Source: a bacterium
Lineage (GTDB): Bacteria; Patescibacteria; Dojkabacteria; JAKAPS01; JAJZLI01
Length of the DNA stretch: 64,000 nt
Direction of reading: 5' to 3'
Assembly: GCA_021816845.1 (NCBI GenBank)
Contig: JAKAWT010000001.1
Location: 248,001-312,000 of the forward strand
In this document: positions 43,775-51,991 of the stretch, piece by piece
Numbering within the stretch: position 1 is the first letter of the stretch
Layout: the number at the start of each line of letters is the position of its first letter
The notes under the pieces: generated by a model
The model's input: only the letters and a program-made list of their open reading frames with translations
What the model was told of the DNA's origin: nothing
Database searches by the model: none
Position numbers and translations under genes: made by a program

Positions 43775-44656
43775 CTAGGATTTTTTCTGACCCATTGTCA
43801 TGATTTTTGACTGAAAGAAGATAAAGAATGCTTGAACCATCCAGTACAAGGATAGTGCGGATGGTATGTTTCCAAGGATACCTAAGGATATAATGGCTGT
43901 AAAGACAGGCATTATATAAAGCATTTGCTTAGTCATTATATTCCCCATATCAGAAGGATCCATAGATAGAGCAGATTTTTTAGCTTCCTTTCCCTTAGCA
44001 TCTTTTGCCTCTTTAATTTCTAAAGATGTAATTTCTTCTTCTATTTTATTTTCAGTAACAGGGAGTGAAACCTTTGTAGATAGATATTGAGAATATCCAA
44101 CTAAAAGTGCAAGAATGATGTATGGAACTATTTGTATATTTGAGATTGAAAAATCTGCGGCAGCTTTTCCAACATTTATTACAAAAAAACTTAAATTATA
44201 GTGATAATTAGAAGGGTAGTGTAAAAACGGAAAATACATTAACTTATTTATATATGAAGCATTATTATGACTCATAATAATGATAGCTTCATAAACCCCT
44301 ATTAAGAATGGAAATTGCACTACTACAGAAAGACAGCTTCCAGCAGGGTTAACTCCTTCTTCCTTAAATATCTTCATCTGTTCCTCTCTAAGCTTCAAAA
44401 CATCATTTTTATATTTTTTCTGTATTTCTTTAATCCTAGGTTGAATTTTTGCCATATTCTTGGCAGATTGTATTTGTGCTTTTAAAAGTGGCCATAAAAG
44501 TAATCTTAATATTATAGTAAGAAGTATCACTGCAATACCAAAATTACTCCCAGAAATTTTATATAATCCAACCAATATATTTAAAATAGGGTGGAAAAAA
44601 ATAATATTCCAAAAGGAAACAATACTACTCCAAATTGTTACAAAAAATGATCCCAT
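43775..44656 (-). CDS. yidC: Membrane protein insertase YidC
   Basis: A 293-residue YidC/Oxa1-family insertase that helps membrane proteins fold and insert. Signature parts are GIAVILLTIILRLLLWPL with the conserved Arg in the groove (about 38-55), IKEIQKKYKNDVLKLREEQMKIFKEEGVNP in outline (about 75-105), and the later helices ending SALSLYWMVQAFFIFFQ. The large periplasmic domain of Gram-negative YidC is absent, as in Gram-positive and CPR proteins. A charged loop (about 205-230, EIKEAKDAKGKEAKK) is unusual. It follows rnpA with a one-base overlap, in the conserved order rpmH-rnpA-yidC. Confidence 0.92.
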   Translation of the reverse strand: MGSFFVTIWSSIVSFWNIIFFHPILNILVGLYKISGSNFGIAVILLTIILRLLLWPLLKAQIQSAKNMAKIQPRIKEIQKKYKNDVLKLREEQMKIFKEEGVNPAGSCLSVVVQFPFLIGVYEAIIIMSHNNASYINKLMYFPFLHYPSNYHYNLSFFVINVGKAAADFSISNIQIVPYIILALLVGYSQYLSTKVSLPVTENKIEEEITSLEIKEAKDAKGKEAKKSALSMDPSDMGNIMTKQMLYIMPVFTAIISLGILGNIPSALSLYWMVQAFFIFFQSKIMTMGQKKS

Positions 44657-45036
44657 TATGTTTTATCTATTCGTGTAAATGCATCTTTTATGCTGTTTTT
44701 TATATCCATATATTTTATACCTTCCCACCCAGGTTGTTCCAAGTTAGTTTGCTCCTGATTAGTTATATTATGATTAATAAGAAAAATAAGGTCATATCCC
44801 ATATTTTTAAAATTATCATCTTCTACTAGTTTTTCCATTACAATTGCTCTAAACATTCTCTTTACCCTATTCCTCAGATGAGCTTTCCCTAATTTTTTTC
44901 TTATAACGAAACCGATCCTAGGATATCCTTTTCCATTTTCTTTGTAAAAAAGTAGAAACATAGGACACACAACTTTTTTTTTGTCTTTATAGATCCCTAA
45001 GAATCCTTTTCTAAGTCTATTCTTTGAAGGTAGCAT
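44656..45036 (-). CDS. rnpA: Ribonuclease P protein component
   Basis: A 126-residue basic protein that helps RNase P RNA mature the 5' ends of tRNAs. The family pattern is MLPSKNRLRKG, IGFVIRKKLGKAHLRNRVKRMFR (RNR motif, about 65-70) and YDLIFLINH. A C-terminal extension of about 30 residues (NITNQEQTNLEQPGWEGIKY) is not typical. It lies 7 bases after rpmH and overlaps yidC by one base. Confidence 0.93.
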   Translation of the reverse strand: MLPSKNRLRKGFLGIYKDKKKVVCPMFLLFYKENGKGYPRIGFVIRKKLGKAHLRNRVKRMFRAIVMEKLVEDDNFKNMGYDLIFLINHNITNQEQTNLEQPGWEGIKYMDIKNSIKDAFTRIDKT

Positions 45037-45043
45037 ATCTCTC

Positions 45044-45226
45044 TTACCTTATACTATTTCTAGGTTTTTTCCCAATCTTTCTAAATACATCAGAGATTGA
45101 AAGTTCTTTTCTCCCTTTTAACTTCCTTCGTTTTATAACATTCCTTCCTCCATGAGTGGACATTCTTGCCATAAATCCAAATTTCCTTAGAGTTTTAAGT
45201 TTTTTTGGCTGGTATGTTCTTTTCAT
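45044..45226 (-). CDS. rpmH: Large ribosomal subunit protein bL34
   Basis: 60 residues: MKRTYQPKKLKTLRKFGF, then ARMSTHGGRNVIKRRKLKGRK, which is L34 throughout its usual 44-46 residues. An additional about 15 residues (ISDVFRKIGKKPRNSIR) extend the C-terminus. L34 binds 23S rRNA. It is the first gene of rpmH-rnpA-yidC, with a strong promoter just upstream. Confidence 0.96.
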   Translation of the reverse strand: MKRTYQPKKLKTLRKFGFMARMSTHGGRNVIKRRKLKGRKELSISDVFRKIGKKPRNSIR

Positions 45227-45247
45227 AATATTTTATATAACTTGTAA

Positions 45248-45276
45248 ATTATACAGTATTAATAGATTATCAGCAA
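45248..45276 (-). promoter_or_regulatory. Promoter for rpmH-rnpA-yidC
   Basis: On the minus strand, TTGCTG (45271-45276), a 17-base spacer and TATAAT (45248-45253). The predicted start is about 15 bases before the rpmH ATG. Confidence 0.65.
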
Positions 45277-45324
45277 ATTTACCAATCTTAAAGCTTTTAT
45301 ATGTAATATTCATTAGTTCATATT

Positions 45325-45353
45325 TTCACTAAAGTATTATTTTAGTATATAAT
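45325..45353 (+). promoter_or_regulatory. Promoter for rpiB-rpe
   Basis: TTCACT (45325-45330), a 17-base spacer and TATAAT (45348-45353), which ends exactly 6 bases before the rpiB ATG at 45360. Confidence 0.6.
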
Positions 45354-45359
45354 AAAATT

Positions 45360-45791
45360 ATGATTTATCTATCATCAGACCACGCAGGGTTTCATTTAAA
45401 ATTAAAGATTGTATCATTTCTTAATTTAGAGAAAATTCCATACTTTGACCTTGGACCTTTTGAATTTATAAAGCAAGATGATTATCCATTGTATGCACAA
45501 TCTCTTGCAGAAAAAATGAAAGATGAGAAAAACAGTATGGGAATACTAGTATGTAGATCTGGAGAGGGGATGGAAATTGCAGCAAATAGATTCAAGTGGA
45601 TAAGAGCAGCTTTATGTAATAATAAAACTTTTGCAAAACTATCCAGAGAAGAAGATGATGCAAATGTTCTTGTATTGTCAGCAATGATGTTCGAAGATGG
45701 TGAAGAATATAAAGATATTATAAAAACATTCATAAATACAAAATTCAAAAATATTAAAAGGTATAGAAGAAGAGTGGAGGAAATGAGTTAA
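45360..45791 (+). CDS. rpiB: Ribose-5-phosphate isomerase B (RpiB/LacAB family)
   Basis: A 143-residue sugar-phosphate isomerase that interconverts ribulose-5-phosphate and ribose-5-phosphate. Family traits: MIYLSSDHAGFHLK, DYPLYAQSLAEKM, then GILVCRSGEGMEIAANRF and IRAALC. The catalytic Cys is present, but the usual CGTGxG reads CRSGEG, a noticeable change next to the active site. The next gene, a pentulose-5-phosphate epimerase homologue, starts one base after the stop. The pair is divergent from the ribosomal protein operon and convergent with zwf. Confidence 0.85.
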   Translation: MIYLSSDHAGFHLKLKIVSFLNLEKIPYFDLGPFEFIKQDDYPLYAQSLAEKMKDEKNSMGILVCRSGEGMEIAANRFKWIRAALCNNKTFAKLSREEDDANVLVLSAMMFEDGEEYKDIIKTFINTKFKNIKRYRRRVEEMS

Positions 45792-45792
45792 T

Positions 45793-46404
45793 ATGGTTAT
45801 TCCTGCAATATTAACAACAAAAAAATCAGAACTTTTAGAAGAAATATCTATTGTTAGGGATATATCAAAAACTGTTCATATAGATATTATGGATGGAACT
45901 CTGACAAAGGAAAAAACTTTGTCAATAAAGAAAATTCCTAATATTAAAACTGTTAATATAGAACTTCACTTAATGGTAAATACTCCATCTTTATATATGG
46001 ATGATATAGTTAGATTAAAACCACAAACAATCATTATCCACGTAGAAATACCAGACTTTGAGAATGAAGTTATAAAACTAAAAGGCGATTGGAAGATCCT
46101 AGCAGGCATAGATTTAAAAACTAATGTTTATAATCAACAAAAATATACTTCCATTGTTGATGGCTTCCTAATAATGGCTGTCGAAATTGGTCGTTCTGGT
46201 CAATTATTTGATAAAGATGCACTAGATAAAGTCACTTTTCTCAGAAAAGAACTAGCAAAAACTATAGCAATAGATGGAGGAGTAAATAGTAATAACATAA
46301 AAATGATAATGGATAGTGGGGTTTCGTATGCTGTATCACATTCATCAATATATAAAACCAAAGATGTCAAGGATGCTATAGCAACACTAAATAGTGTTTT
46401 ATAG
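45793..46404 (+). CDS. rpe: Ribulose-phosphate 3-epimerase family protein
   Basis: A 203-residue TIM-barrel protein. The metal and substrate residues are visible: VHIDIMDG (about 32-39, His and Asp ligands), ELHLMV (about 58-63, His) and TIAIDGGVN (about 157-165, Asp). Rpe interconverts ribulose-5-phosphate and xylulose-5-phosphate. The N-terminal IPAIL matches the usual PSIL. The sequence is more diverged than typical Rpe, so a related pentulose epimerase remains possible. It overlaps the 3' end of zwf by 6 bases. Confidence 0.8.
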   Translation: MVIPAILTTKKSELLEEISIVRDISKTVHIDIMDGTLTKEKTLSIKKIPNIKTVNIELHLMVNTPSLYMDDIVRLKPQTIIIHVEIPDFENEVIKLKGDWKILAGIDLKTNVYNQQKYTSIVDGFLIMAVEIGRSGQLFDKDALDKVTFLRKELAKTIAIDGGVNSNNIKMIMDSGVSYAVSHSSIYKTKDVKDAIATLNSVL

Positions 46405-47823
46405 AATCCAATATCTATTATCTTTTTTTATCAGATCTTGAGCTTCTTTTGGACCAGATGAGTTCTGTTTATACATTAAAGGTTTTTTATCTTTAACTTC
46501 TTTTTCAATTTTATCTACAATCCTCCATGAACTTTCAATCTCATCTGTTCTCGTGAAATTCATCTGGTTACCTAAAATACAATCAGTTAATAATTTCTCA
46601 TATTCACTTTTCAGTTCTCCGAAATAGTCAGAGTATTTATACTCCATCTGTATATCAGTAATCTGGTAGTCCATACCAGGCACCTTGCCGGCAAAATTTA
46701 ATTTTATCCCAAGATCTGGCTGAATTATAAAAGAAAGTATATCTCCATTAAATTGACCCCTAAATAACTCTTTTTTTATATTTTTAAATACTACAGAGAT
46801 AATGGTTTTTTTCATATCTAACATTTTTCCAGTTTTTATATATACAGGTATTCCTTTCCAACGCCTACTATTAATATGTAGTTTCATTGCAACAAAAGTG
46901 TCTCTATTTGATTGGGGGTCAACATTCTGTTCTTCTTTGTAGCCTTCATACTGTCCTTTAATAGTATCTATTATTGAAATTTTAGATATTAAAGAATTCT
47001 TTTCATATCTAATATGATCTTCATCAAAAACTTTAGGCTTATTCATAGTTAAAATTGCCAGCATTTGTAAAATATGATTTTGGAAAACATCTATTATAAC
47101 CCCTGTTGCATCATAAAAAGCCCCTCTTTGCTCAATACCAATGTCCTCTAAAAGCTGTATTTGAATACTGTCTATGTATTTATTACTCCATATATTTTCA
47201 AAGATATTATTTGCAAACCTAAAAGAGAATATATTCTGTACAGGCTCTTTACCAAGATAATGATCAATTCTATATATCTGTCTCTCTTCAAACCCTGCAA
47301 GTAAAACTTTATTAAGAGACTCTGCAGATTTTAGATCTGTACCAAAAGGTTTCTCTAATACTATTCTAGAAAATGTGTTGTGCTCTTCACATTGCTTATT
47401 TAAACCTACTGTCTCAAGATTTTTACTGATTATTGCATAGAACGCTGGGGGTACAGCTAAATAGAAAATTTGGGATATGCAATCTGAATCTGACATTGCT
47501 TTAATTTTTTTCATATCTCCAATATTTTGGAAATCAAGATTCAAGTAATGAATTTTTAAGAAAAATTTTGTTAATTCCTCCTCCTTAATATGATCATGAA
47601 CTAATGCTGCCTTTATAAAAGGAGTAAGTGTTGCCTCAAAACTTGAATCTGTATAATCCCTCCTTCCTATGGCAAAAATTTCTATATCTTTGTCTAATCT
47701 CATATTTCTGTAAAGATTAAATAAAGATGGAAAGAGTTTTTTATGTGCAAGATCTCCAGTTGCACCGAAAACAAAAATATGTAAAGAGTCTTTTTTTGTT
47801 TTTATACAGTGATTTTTAACCAT
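46399..47823 (-). CDS. zwf: Glucose-6-phosphate dehydrogenase
   Basis: 474 residues; oxidises glucose-6-phosphate to 6-phosphogluconolactone with NAD(P)+. The coenzyme motif is GATGDLAHKKLFPSLFNL (about 15-32), the catalytic site RIDHYLGKEPVQN (about 181-193) with the essential His-Lys, and the C-terminal domain has KTGKMLDMKKT. Full length. It is the last gene of the five-gene operon beginning with the cyclase-family gene; its start overlaps the pgi stop by 8 bases. Confidence 0.96.
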   Translation of the reverse strand: MVKNHCIKTKKDSLHIFVFGATGDLAHKKLFPSLFNLYRNMRLDKDIEIFAIGRRDYTDSSFEATLTPFIKAALVHDHIKEEELTKFFLKIHYLNLDFQNIGDMKKIKAMSDSDCISQIFYLAVPPAFYAIISKNLETVGLNKQCEEHNTFSRIVLEKPFGTDLKSAESLNKVLLAGFEERQIYRIDHYLGKEPVQNIFSFRFANNIFENIWSNKYIDSIQIQLLEDIGIEQRGAFYDATGVIIDVFQNHILQMLAILTMNKPKVFDEDHIRYEKNSLISKISIIDTIKGQYEGYKEEQNVDPQSNRDTFVAMKLHINSRRWKGIPVYIKTGKMLDMKKTIISVVFKNIKKELFRGQFNGDILSFIIQPDLGIKLNFAGKVPGMDYQITDIQMEYKYSDYFGELKSEYEKLLTDCILGNQMNFTRTDEIESSWRIVDKIEKEVKDKKPLMYKQNSSGPKEAQDLIKKDNRYWIL

Positions 47824-49159
47824 TTTTTAATTTTGCAGATAATACTTGTTTTTCCTTCTCAAATCCTGGTTTTGAAAGTAAGGTATACATATATTCTTTC
47901 CCTTTCTCTACACCAGGTTGATTAAAAGTATCTATCTCTAGCATATTCCCAAGGTACGCACAGGCAAGTTCAAAAAAGTAAAAAAGTCCTCCCATAGTCT
48001 TTGGGTCAAGACCTTTTGAAGGCATATTGTCAAGTATAATAGTACCATTTGATCTTTGGTTCTCTCGTAGCGACAATGCAGTTGCTTCTCTCTCTATAGA
48101 AATTAATTCCCTAAAACCCTTTCCATTAAGATATTCAAATTCCTTTATTTCTGTTTTTATTTGTGGATTATTATCAAAAATTTCTCCAAAAATAAAAGTT
48201 ACAATCAAATCATTTGGGCCTTCATTGTAAAGTTGTATTTGTGAATGTTGATCTGTTGATCCCAAAGATGCTATTGGTGTAATACCTGTGTTTACAATAT
48301 TTCCATTTATATCAATTTTCTTTCCTAAACTCTCTGCCCATAACTGCCTATACCAAAAAGCAAAACTCCTGAGTTTCTCAGCATATGGCATAACTACACC
48401 TATATTTTTACCATACAATTTATAAGATAAAAAATTAAGTTCTGCGAACATCAAAGCGTCATTAGAAAATGGATTAGGACTTGAACAATTATTATCAATC
48501 TCTCTTGCACCTTCTAGAAATTCTCTTGAATCTAATCCCATAACCTCAGCTGTTAACATACCTATGACAGATAATACTGAGAATCTATCTCCTACAGAAC
48601 TTTCGCCTTCTATGATACTAATACCTTCTTTCTTACCAACTCTATAAAGAGAACTTTGAGGGGAACTTGTTGTTATATATATATTCTTACTTATATACGA
48701 AGGACCAAGGTTTTGTTTTATAAAATCCATAATGTATAAAAACACGGAAATAATTTCTACAGTTTCCCCTGATTTAGAAATAATATTAAAAACAGTCTTA
48801 TCAAGATCTTTTTTAATTTCATCAAAGAAATCAGAAATCTGATCAGGGTCAGTATTAGCCCCAATAAAAGAAATTTCCGTATTACTTTTTCGTTTTAGTG
48901 CCCCAACTATTGCCCTTGAACCTAAATCTGATCCCCCTATTCCCACCACTACATATCTTTTAAAATTTTTCTTTATGTGATCTCCAAGAGCTTTAATATC
49001 TTTGGTTCTAGAACTATTGTTATCTTCATATATTAAGTCTCTGAAAGTTAAATCCTCTTTATTAAAAGAAGAGGATTTAAAATCGAAAAGATCTTCTTTC
49101 TTTATAGCCTTATCCTGAACCGCAGGATAAAGCATATTGGTATAGTTATATTTAATCAT
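47816..49159 (-). CDS. pgi: Glucose-6-phosphate isomerase
   Basis: 447 residues; interconverts glucose-6-phosphate and fructose-6-phosphate. Signatures: VVGIGGSDLGSRAIVGAL (about 72-89), ISKSGETVEII (about 127-137), GDRFSVLSVIGML, the catalytic region SLGSTDQHSQIQLYNEG (about 300-316) and NTFNQPGVEKGKEY (about 412-425). Length matches the shorter PGI branch of Gram-positive bacteria. It lies 6 bases after tal. Confidence 0.95.
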   Translation of the reverse strand: MIKYNYTNMLYPAVQDKAIKKEDLFDFKSSSFNKEDLTFRDLIYEDNNSSRTKDIKALGDHIKKNFKRYVVVGIGGSDLGSRAIVGALKRKSNTEISFIGANTDPDQISDFFDEIKKDLDKTVFNIISKSGETVEIISVFLYIMDFIKQNLGPSYISKNIYITTSSPQSSLYRVGKKEGISIIEGESSVGDRFSVLSVIGMLTAEVMGLDSREFLEGAREIDNNCSSPNPFSNDALMFAELNFLSYKLYGKNIGVVMPYAEKLRSFAFWYRQLWAESLGKKIDINGNIVNTGITPIASLGSTDQHSQIQLYNEGPNDLIVTFIFGEIFDNNPQIKTEIKEFEYLNGKGFRELISIEREATALSLRENQRSNGTIILDNMPSKGLDPKTMGGLFYFFELACAYLGNMLEIDTFNQPGVEKGKEYMYTLLSKPGFEKEKQVLSAKLKNG

Positions 49160-49165
49160 GATTTT

Positions 49166-49831
49166 TTATTTTGTTATAAAGACTTCTCCAGAATTTTTCC
49201 AATCATCCAAAAATTGTTTCAACCCTTTGTCTGTCAATGGATGGTTATACATCTCCATTATAAATTGGTATGGAGAAGTTATAACATCAACCCCAATAAG
49301 GCAAGCCTGCCTTATATGCTCAACAGATCTTACAGATGCAAAAAGTATTTGTGTCTTAAAGTCATAGTTATCATAAATTTGGACCATATCCTCTACAACC
49401 CCAACTCCATCTTCTGAGATATCATCTAGCCTACCCACAAAAGGGGATACAAAGTATGCTCCAGCCTTGGCAACAAGTAATGCTTGCATGGAAGAAAAAA
49501 CTAAAGTTATATTCACTCTTATACCTTCAGATGACAATGTTTTACATGCTTTTAATCCTTCAGGGGTACAAGGGATTTTTACAACGACTCTATCATCTAA
49601 AGAAGAAAGAAGCCTTGCTTGAGATAAGATTCCTTCATAATTTGTATCAATAACTTCTAAATTTATGATGCTGTCTTCAGGCATAATTTCAAATATCTCC
49701 TTTACAAGAGTAGGATATTTTTTTCCAGTTTTTGACGCAAGAGTAGGATTTGTTGTAATCCCATCTATAACTTTTAAATCTACAAGTTTTTTTATCTCTT
49801 CTGTATCTGCACTGTCAATAAAAATTTTCAT
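49166..49831 (-). CDS. tal: Transaldolase (TalC/MipB type)
   Basis: 221 residues; transfers the dihydroxyacetone unit between sugar phosphates in the non-oxidative pentose phosphate pathway. Family traits: MKIFIDSADTEEIKKL, DGITTNPTLASKTG (about 25-38), VVKIPCTPEGLKA with the Schiff-base Lys (about 84-96), INITLVFSSMQALLVAKAGA-like and SPFVGRLDDISEDG. The length fits the compact 220-residue transaldolase class. It lies 18 bases downstream of gnd. Confidence 0.94.
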   Translation of the reverse strand: MKIFIDSADTEEIKKLVDLKVIDGITTNPTLASKTGKKYPTLVKEIFEIMPEDSIINLEVIDTNYEGILSQARLLSSLDDRVVVKIPCTPEGLKACKTLSSEGIRVNITLVFSSMQALLVAKAGAYFVSPFVGRLDDISEDGVGVVEDMVQIYDNYDFKTQILFASVRSVEHIRQACLIGVDVITSPYQFIMEMYNHPLTDKGLKQFLDDWKNSGEVFITK

Positions 49832-49849
49832 AATGTTTTTTTAATAAAA

Positions 49850-50791
49850 TTAGTTCTTATTATTGTCTTCTTCTATCAATCTATGTCCTCCAAAACCATT
49901 CCTCATTAAAGCTAAAACCTTGTTTTGATAAAGACTTTTATCCCTTGATGAAAATCTAGAAAATAGAGCATGAGCCACAGTTTCAAATGGAATTTGTTTG
50001 TCTACAGCCTCTTTAAGTGTCCAAGCTCCCTCTCCATTATCCTCTACTATACCTTCAATTTCATCTAAATTTGGTGAATATTTGCCCATCTGTTCTTCGG
50101 TAATCTTAGTGAGGTATGACTCCACAATACTCCCATGATTCCATACACTAAGAAGATTTTTAATATCGACATCCTTATATTCTCCATTCTTTACAAGATT
50201 GAGACCTTCTGCTATTGATTGCATCATCCCATACTCTATGGCGTTGTGAATCATTTTAACATAATGTCCAGAACCTGAAGCCCCAACATAGAAATACCCA
50301 TCTTTTGCAGCAATACTCTCAAAAACCCACTTTTGATTATTAAAAACTTCCTGATCTCCACCTATCATTAAACATGCCCCATTCCTTGCACCTAACATTC
50401 CACCGCTAGTTCCACAATCTAGAAAGTCTATGCCAAGTTCCTTCAATTTTGTATATCTTGAAACTGAATCTACAAAATATGAATTCCCTCCATCAATTAC
50501 TAAATCTCCAGACTTTAGATGTTTTACTATTCCCTCAGACTCATCAAATAAAACTTCTTCAACTGGATTCCCTTGAGGAACCATTATCCAGAATATCTTC
50601 TTCCTATCTTCAAAAAATGACATCAAATCATCTATAGATTTTGCAACTTTTATACCTTCTTTCTCTGCTTGAAGCCTCCCATCTTCTCCTTTTGTATATC
50701 CATATACCAAAATCCCCTTATCCTTTAGATTTAAGGCTAAATTTAATCCCATTTTTCCAAGTCCTATTATTGCTATCTCATGTTTTTCCAT
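49850..50791 (-). CDS. gnd: 6-phosphogluconate dehydrogenase (short, decarboxylating)
   Basis: 313 residues from the ATG at 50791; an in-frame GTG at 50851 would add a basic 20-residue N-terminus and abut the cyclase stop. The coenzyme motif is IIGLGKMGLNLALNL, followed by DGGNSYFVDS, CGTSGGMLGARNGACLMIGG and KMIHNAIEYGMMQSIAEG, which carry the catalytic Lys and substrate residues. The C-terminal FSRFSSRD-like end is typical of the short YqeC/GntZ branch. It oxidises and decarboxylates 6-phosphogluconate to ribulose-5-phosphate. Confidence 0.93.
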   Translation of the reverse strand: MEKHEIAIIGLGKMGLNLALNLKDKGILVYGYTKGEDGRLQAEKEGIKVAKSIDDLMSFFEDRKKIFWIMVPQGNPVEEVLFDESEGIVKHLKSGDLVIDGGNSYFVDSVSRYTKLKELGIDFLDCGTSGGMLGARNGACLMIGGDQEVFNNQKWVFESIAAKDGYFYVGASGSGHYVKMIHNAIEYGMMQSIAEGLNLVKNGEYKDVDIKNLLSVWNHGSIVESYLTKITEEQMGKYSPNLDEIEGIVEDNGEGAWTLKEAVDKQIPFETVAHALFSRFSSRDKSLYQNKVLALMRNGFGGHRLIEEDNNKN

Positions 50792-50851
50792 AGGTAATTT
50801 ATTAGGTATATTCTGGTTAATTCTATTTTTTTTAAATATTTTAAAATTCAC

Positions 50852-51502
50852 TTAATTTAAAGATTCAAAGTCCCCTTCTATTAAAACAATTCTACATGGA
50901 GAACCATCAAGACCTTTCAATCTTAGTGGCATTCCTACAAAAGTATACTCTCCTTTTTCTATGTTTTGCAACACTAATCCTTCCGCAATAACAATATTAT
51001 TATCGAATAAAAATTTATGTATTAAATCTTTACTGTGAAATTTTTTTACAGATGGTCCATCTGTTGCAAGTAATTTTATCTTCCTACTTACAATATATTC
51101 TGCAGCACTAGGATCTAGATATATAAAATCTGGATAGAATTTGCTAAATCCTCTTATAGAATTTTTAGTTTTTAAAACTAATATTTTATTACTACTAGAA
51201 TTCTCTACAAGACCAGCCTTCCTAAGATCACTTTCTGTTATTGAAACATCTACATTGGTCAAATCAAGGACTGTACATTTCCCTATAAATGTATCTATAG
51301 GAATATCAGAAATAGAGAAACCTTTCTCTTCCATATGTAAAGGTGCGTCTATATGCGTTGCAAAATGTGATCCCATGGTAATCTTAGAAACGTTAGAAGT
51401 TCCAGTAGTTAGTGTTGATTCAAAGATTGTGCTAAATTCAGGATTCCCAGGATATATAGGAGTATCTTTGTCTAAAAGTTGAGATACATCATAGATTTTC
51501 AT
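50852..51502 (-). CDS. Cyclase/kynurenine formamidase-family metal-dependent hydrolase
   Basis: A 216-residue protein of the cyclase family (PF04199-like). The metal-binding motif appears as SHFATHIDAPLHM (about 46-58), matching the family pattern H-x-G-T-H-x-D-x-P-x-H except for Ala in place of Gly. Other traits are DVSQLLDKDTPIYPGNP at the N-terminus, ATDGPSVKKFHSK and GLVLQNIEKGEYTFVGMPLRL at the C-terminus. Members hydrolyse formamides, cyclic amides (isatin hydrolase) and similar bonds. It is the first gene of the pentose phosphate operon, which has no recognisable 6-phosphogluconolactonase, so lactone opening is a reasonable but unproven role. Confidence 0.85.
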   Translation of the reverse strand: MKIYDVSQLLDKDTPIYPGNPEFSTIFESTLTTGTSNVSKITMGSHFATHIDAPLHMEEKGFSISDIPIDTFIGKCTVLDLTNVDVSITESDLRKAGLVENSSSNKILVLKTKNSIRGFSKFYPDFIYLDPSAAEYIVSRKIKLLATDGPSVKKFHSKDLIHKFLFDNNIVIAEGLVLQNIEKGEYTFVGMPLRLKGLDGSPCRIVLIEGDFESLN

Positions 51503-51696
51503 ATAACAACTATACCCTTTGGATTGCTCTATTGCAAATAATTCATAAACCTTAAGTTATTAGTGATTGTTAAACAAAAAATATTCTAATATACTCAACA
51601 TATAGCTCTTTATTTTTTGAGATATATAATGTAATTTTAATGTTATAAAATTAACATGTATCATATGATATTTTTTATGAATTAGATCTTGATTTA

Positions 51697-51909
51697 ATGA
51701 AGAATAAAAATATAATTTCACAACTAGGACTAGAAGATGTTATGCCAGAGAATGAAAAAGATAATTTTGTAAATGATTTATCTTTACTATCCTTTGAGGA
51801 TGACCAATTCTCTGTAATGGTCATACAACAGAAAGATGTAAAAAAAGTAAAATCTCTAACAGAAACTGAAGCAATAAATCTTAATATATTTTTAAGAAAT
51901 GCTTTCTGA
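51697..51909 (+). CDS. Small hypothetical protein
   Basis: 70 residues without membrane helix or signal. The N-terminal IISQLGLEDVMPENEKDNF recalls short CPR proteins of the DUF5663 type, which begin with a LGL-x-x-LPEE-like stretch, but the match is weak. Convergent with dnaK, with a strong hairpin between the two stops. It has no clear promoter with a -10 at the short spacing seen for other genes. Confidence 0.5.
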   Translation: MKNKNIISQLGLEDVMPENEKDNFVNDLSLLSFEDDQFSVMVIQQKDVKKVKSLTETEAINLNIFLRNAF

Positions 51910-51942
51910 GGGTTATCTAGTAGATATAAATATTATATAGAA

Positions 51943-51972
51943 AGGGGAGAGTCTGATATGTATCTCTCCCCT
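51943..51972. terminator. Bidirectional hairpin terminator after dnaK
   Basis: AGGGGAGAG (51943-51951) and CTCTCCCCT (51964-51972) form a perfect 9-bp stem with a 12-base loop, lying between the converging stops. On the dnaK strand it is followed by TTTCTATA; on the other strand by ATGTATTTT. The stem is the most GC-rich hairpin in this area. Confidence 0.8.
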
Positions 51973-51991
51973 ATGTATTTTCCAATCCTTA

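Noticed and set aside
50792..50851. GTG start of gnd at 50851
   Set aside because: Possible, but the added 20 basic residues are not part of the enzyme family and the ATG at 50791 is directly before the Rossmann motif.
51503..51696. Regulatory RNA or promoter in the gap before the 70-residue gene
   Set aside because: No strong hairpin, no consensus promoter at a suitable distance and no recognisable riboswitch core. I see nothing definite here.
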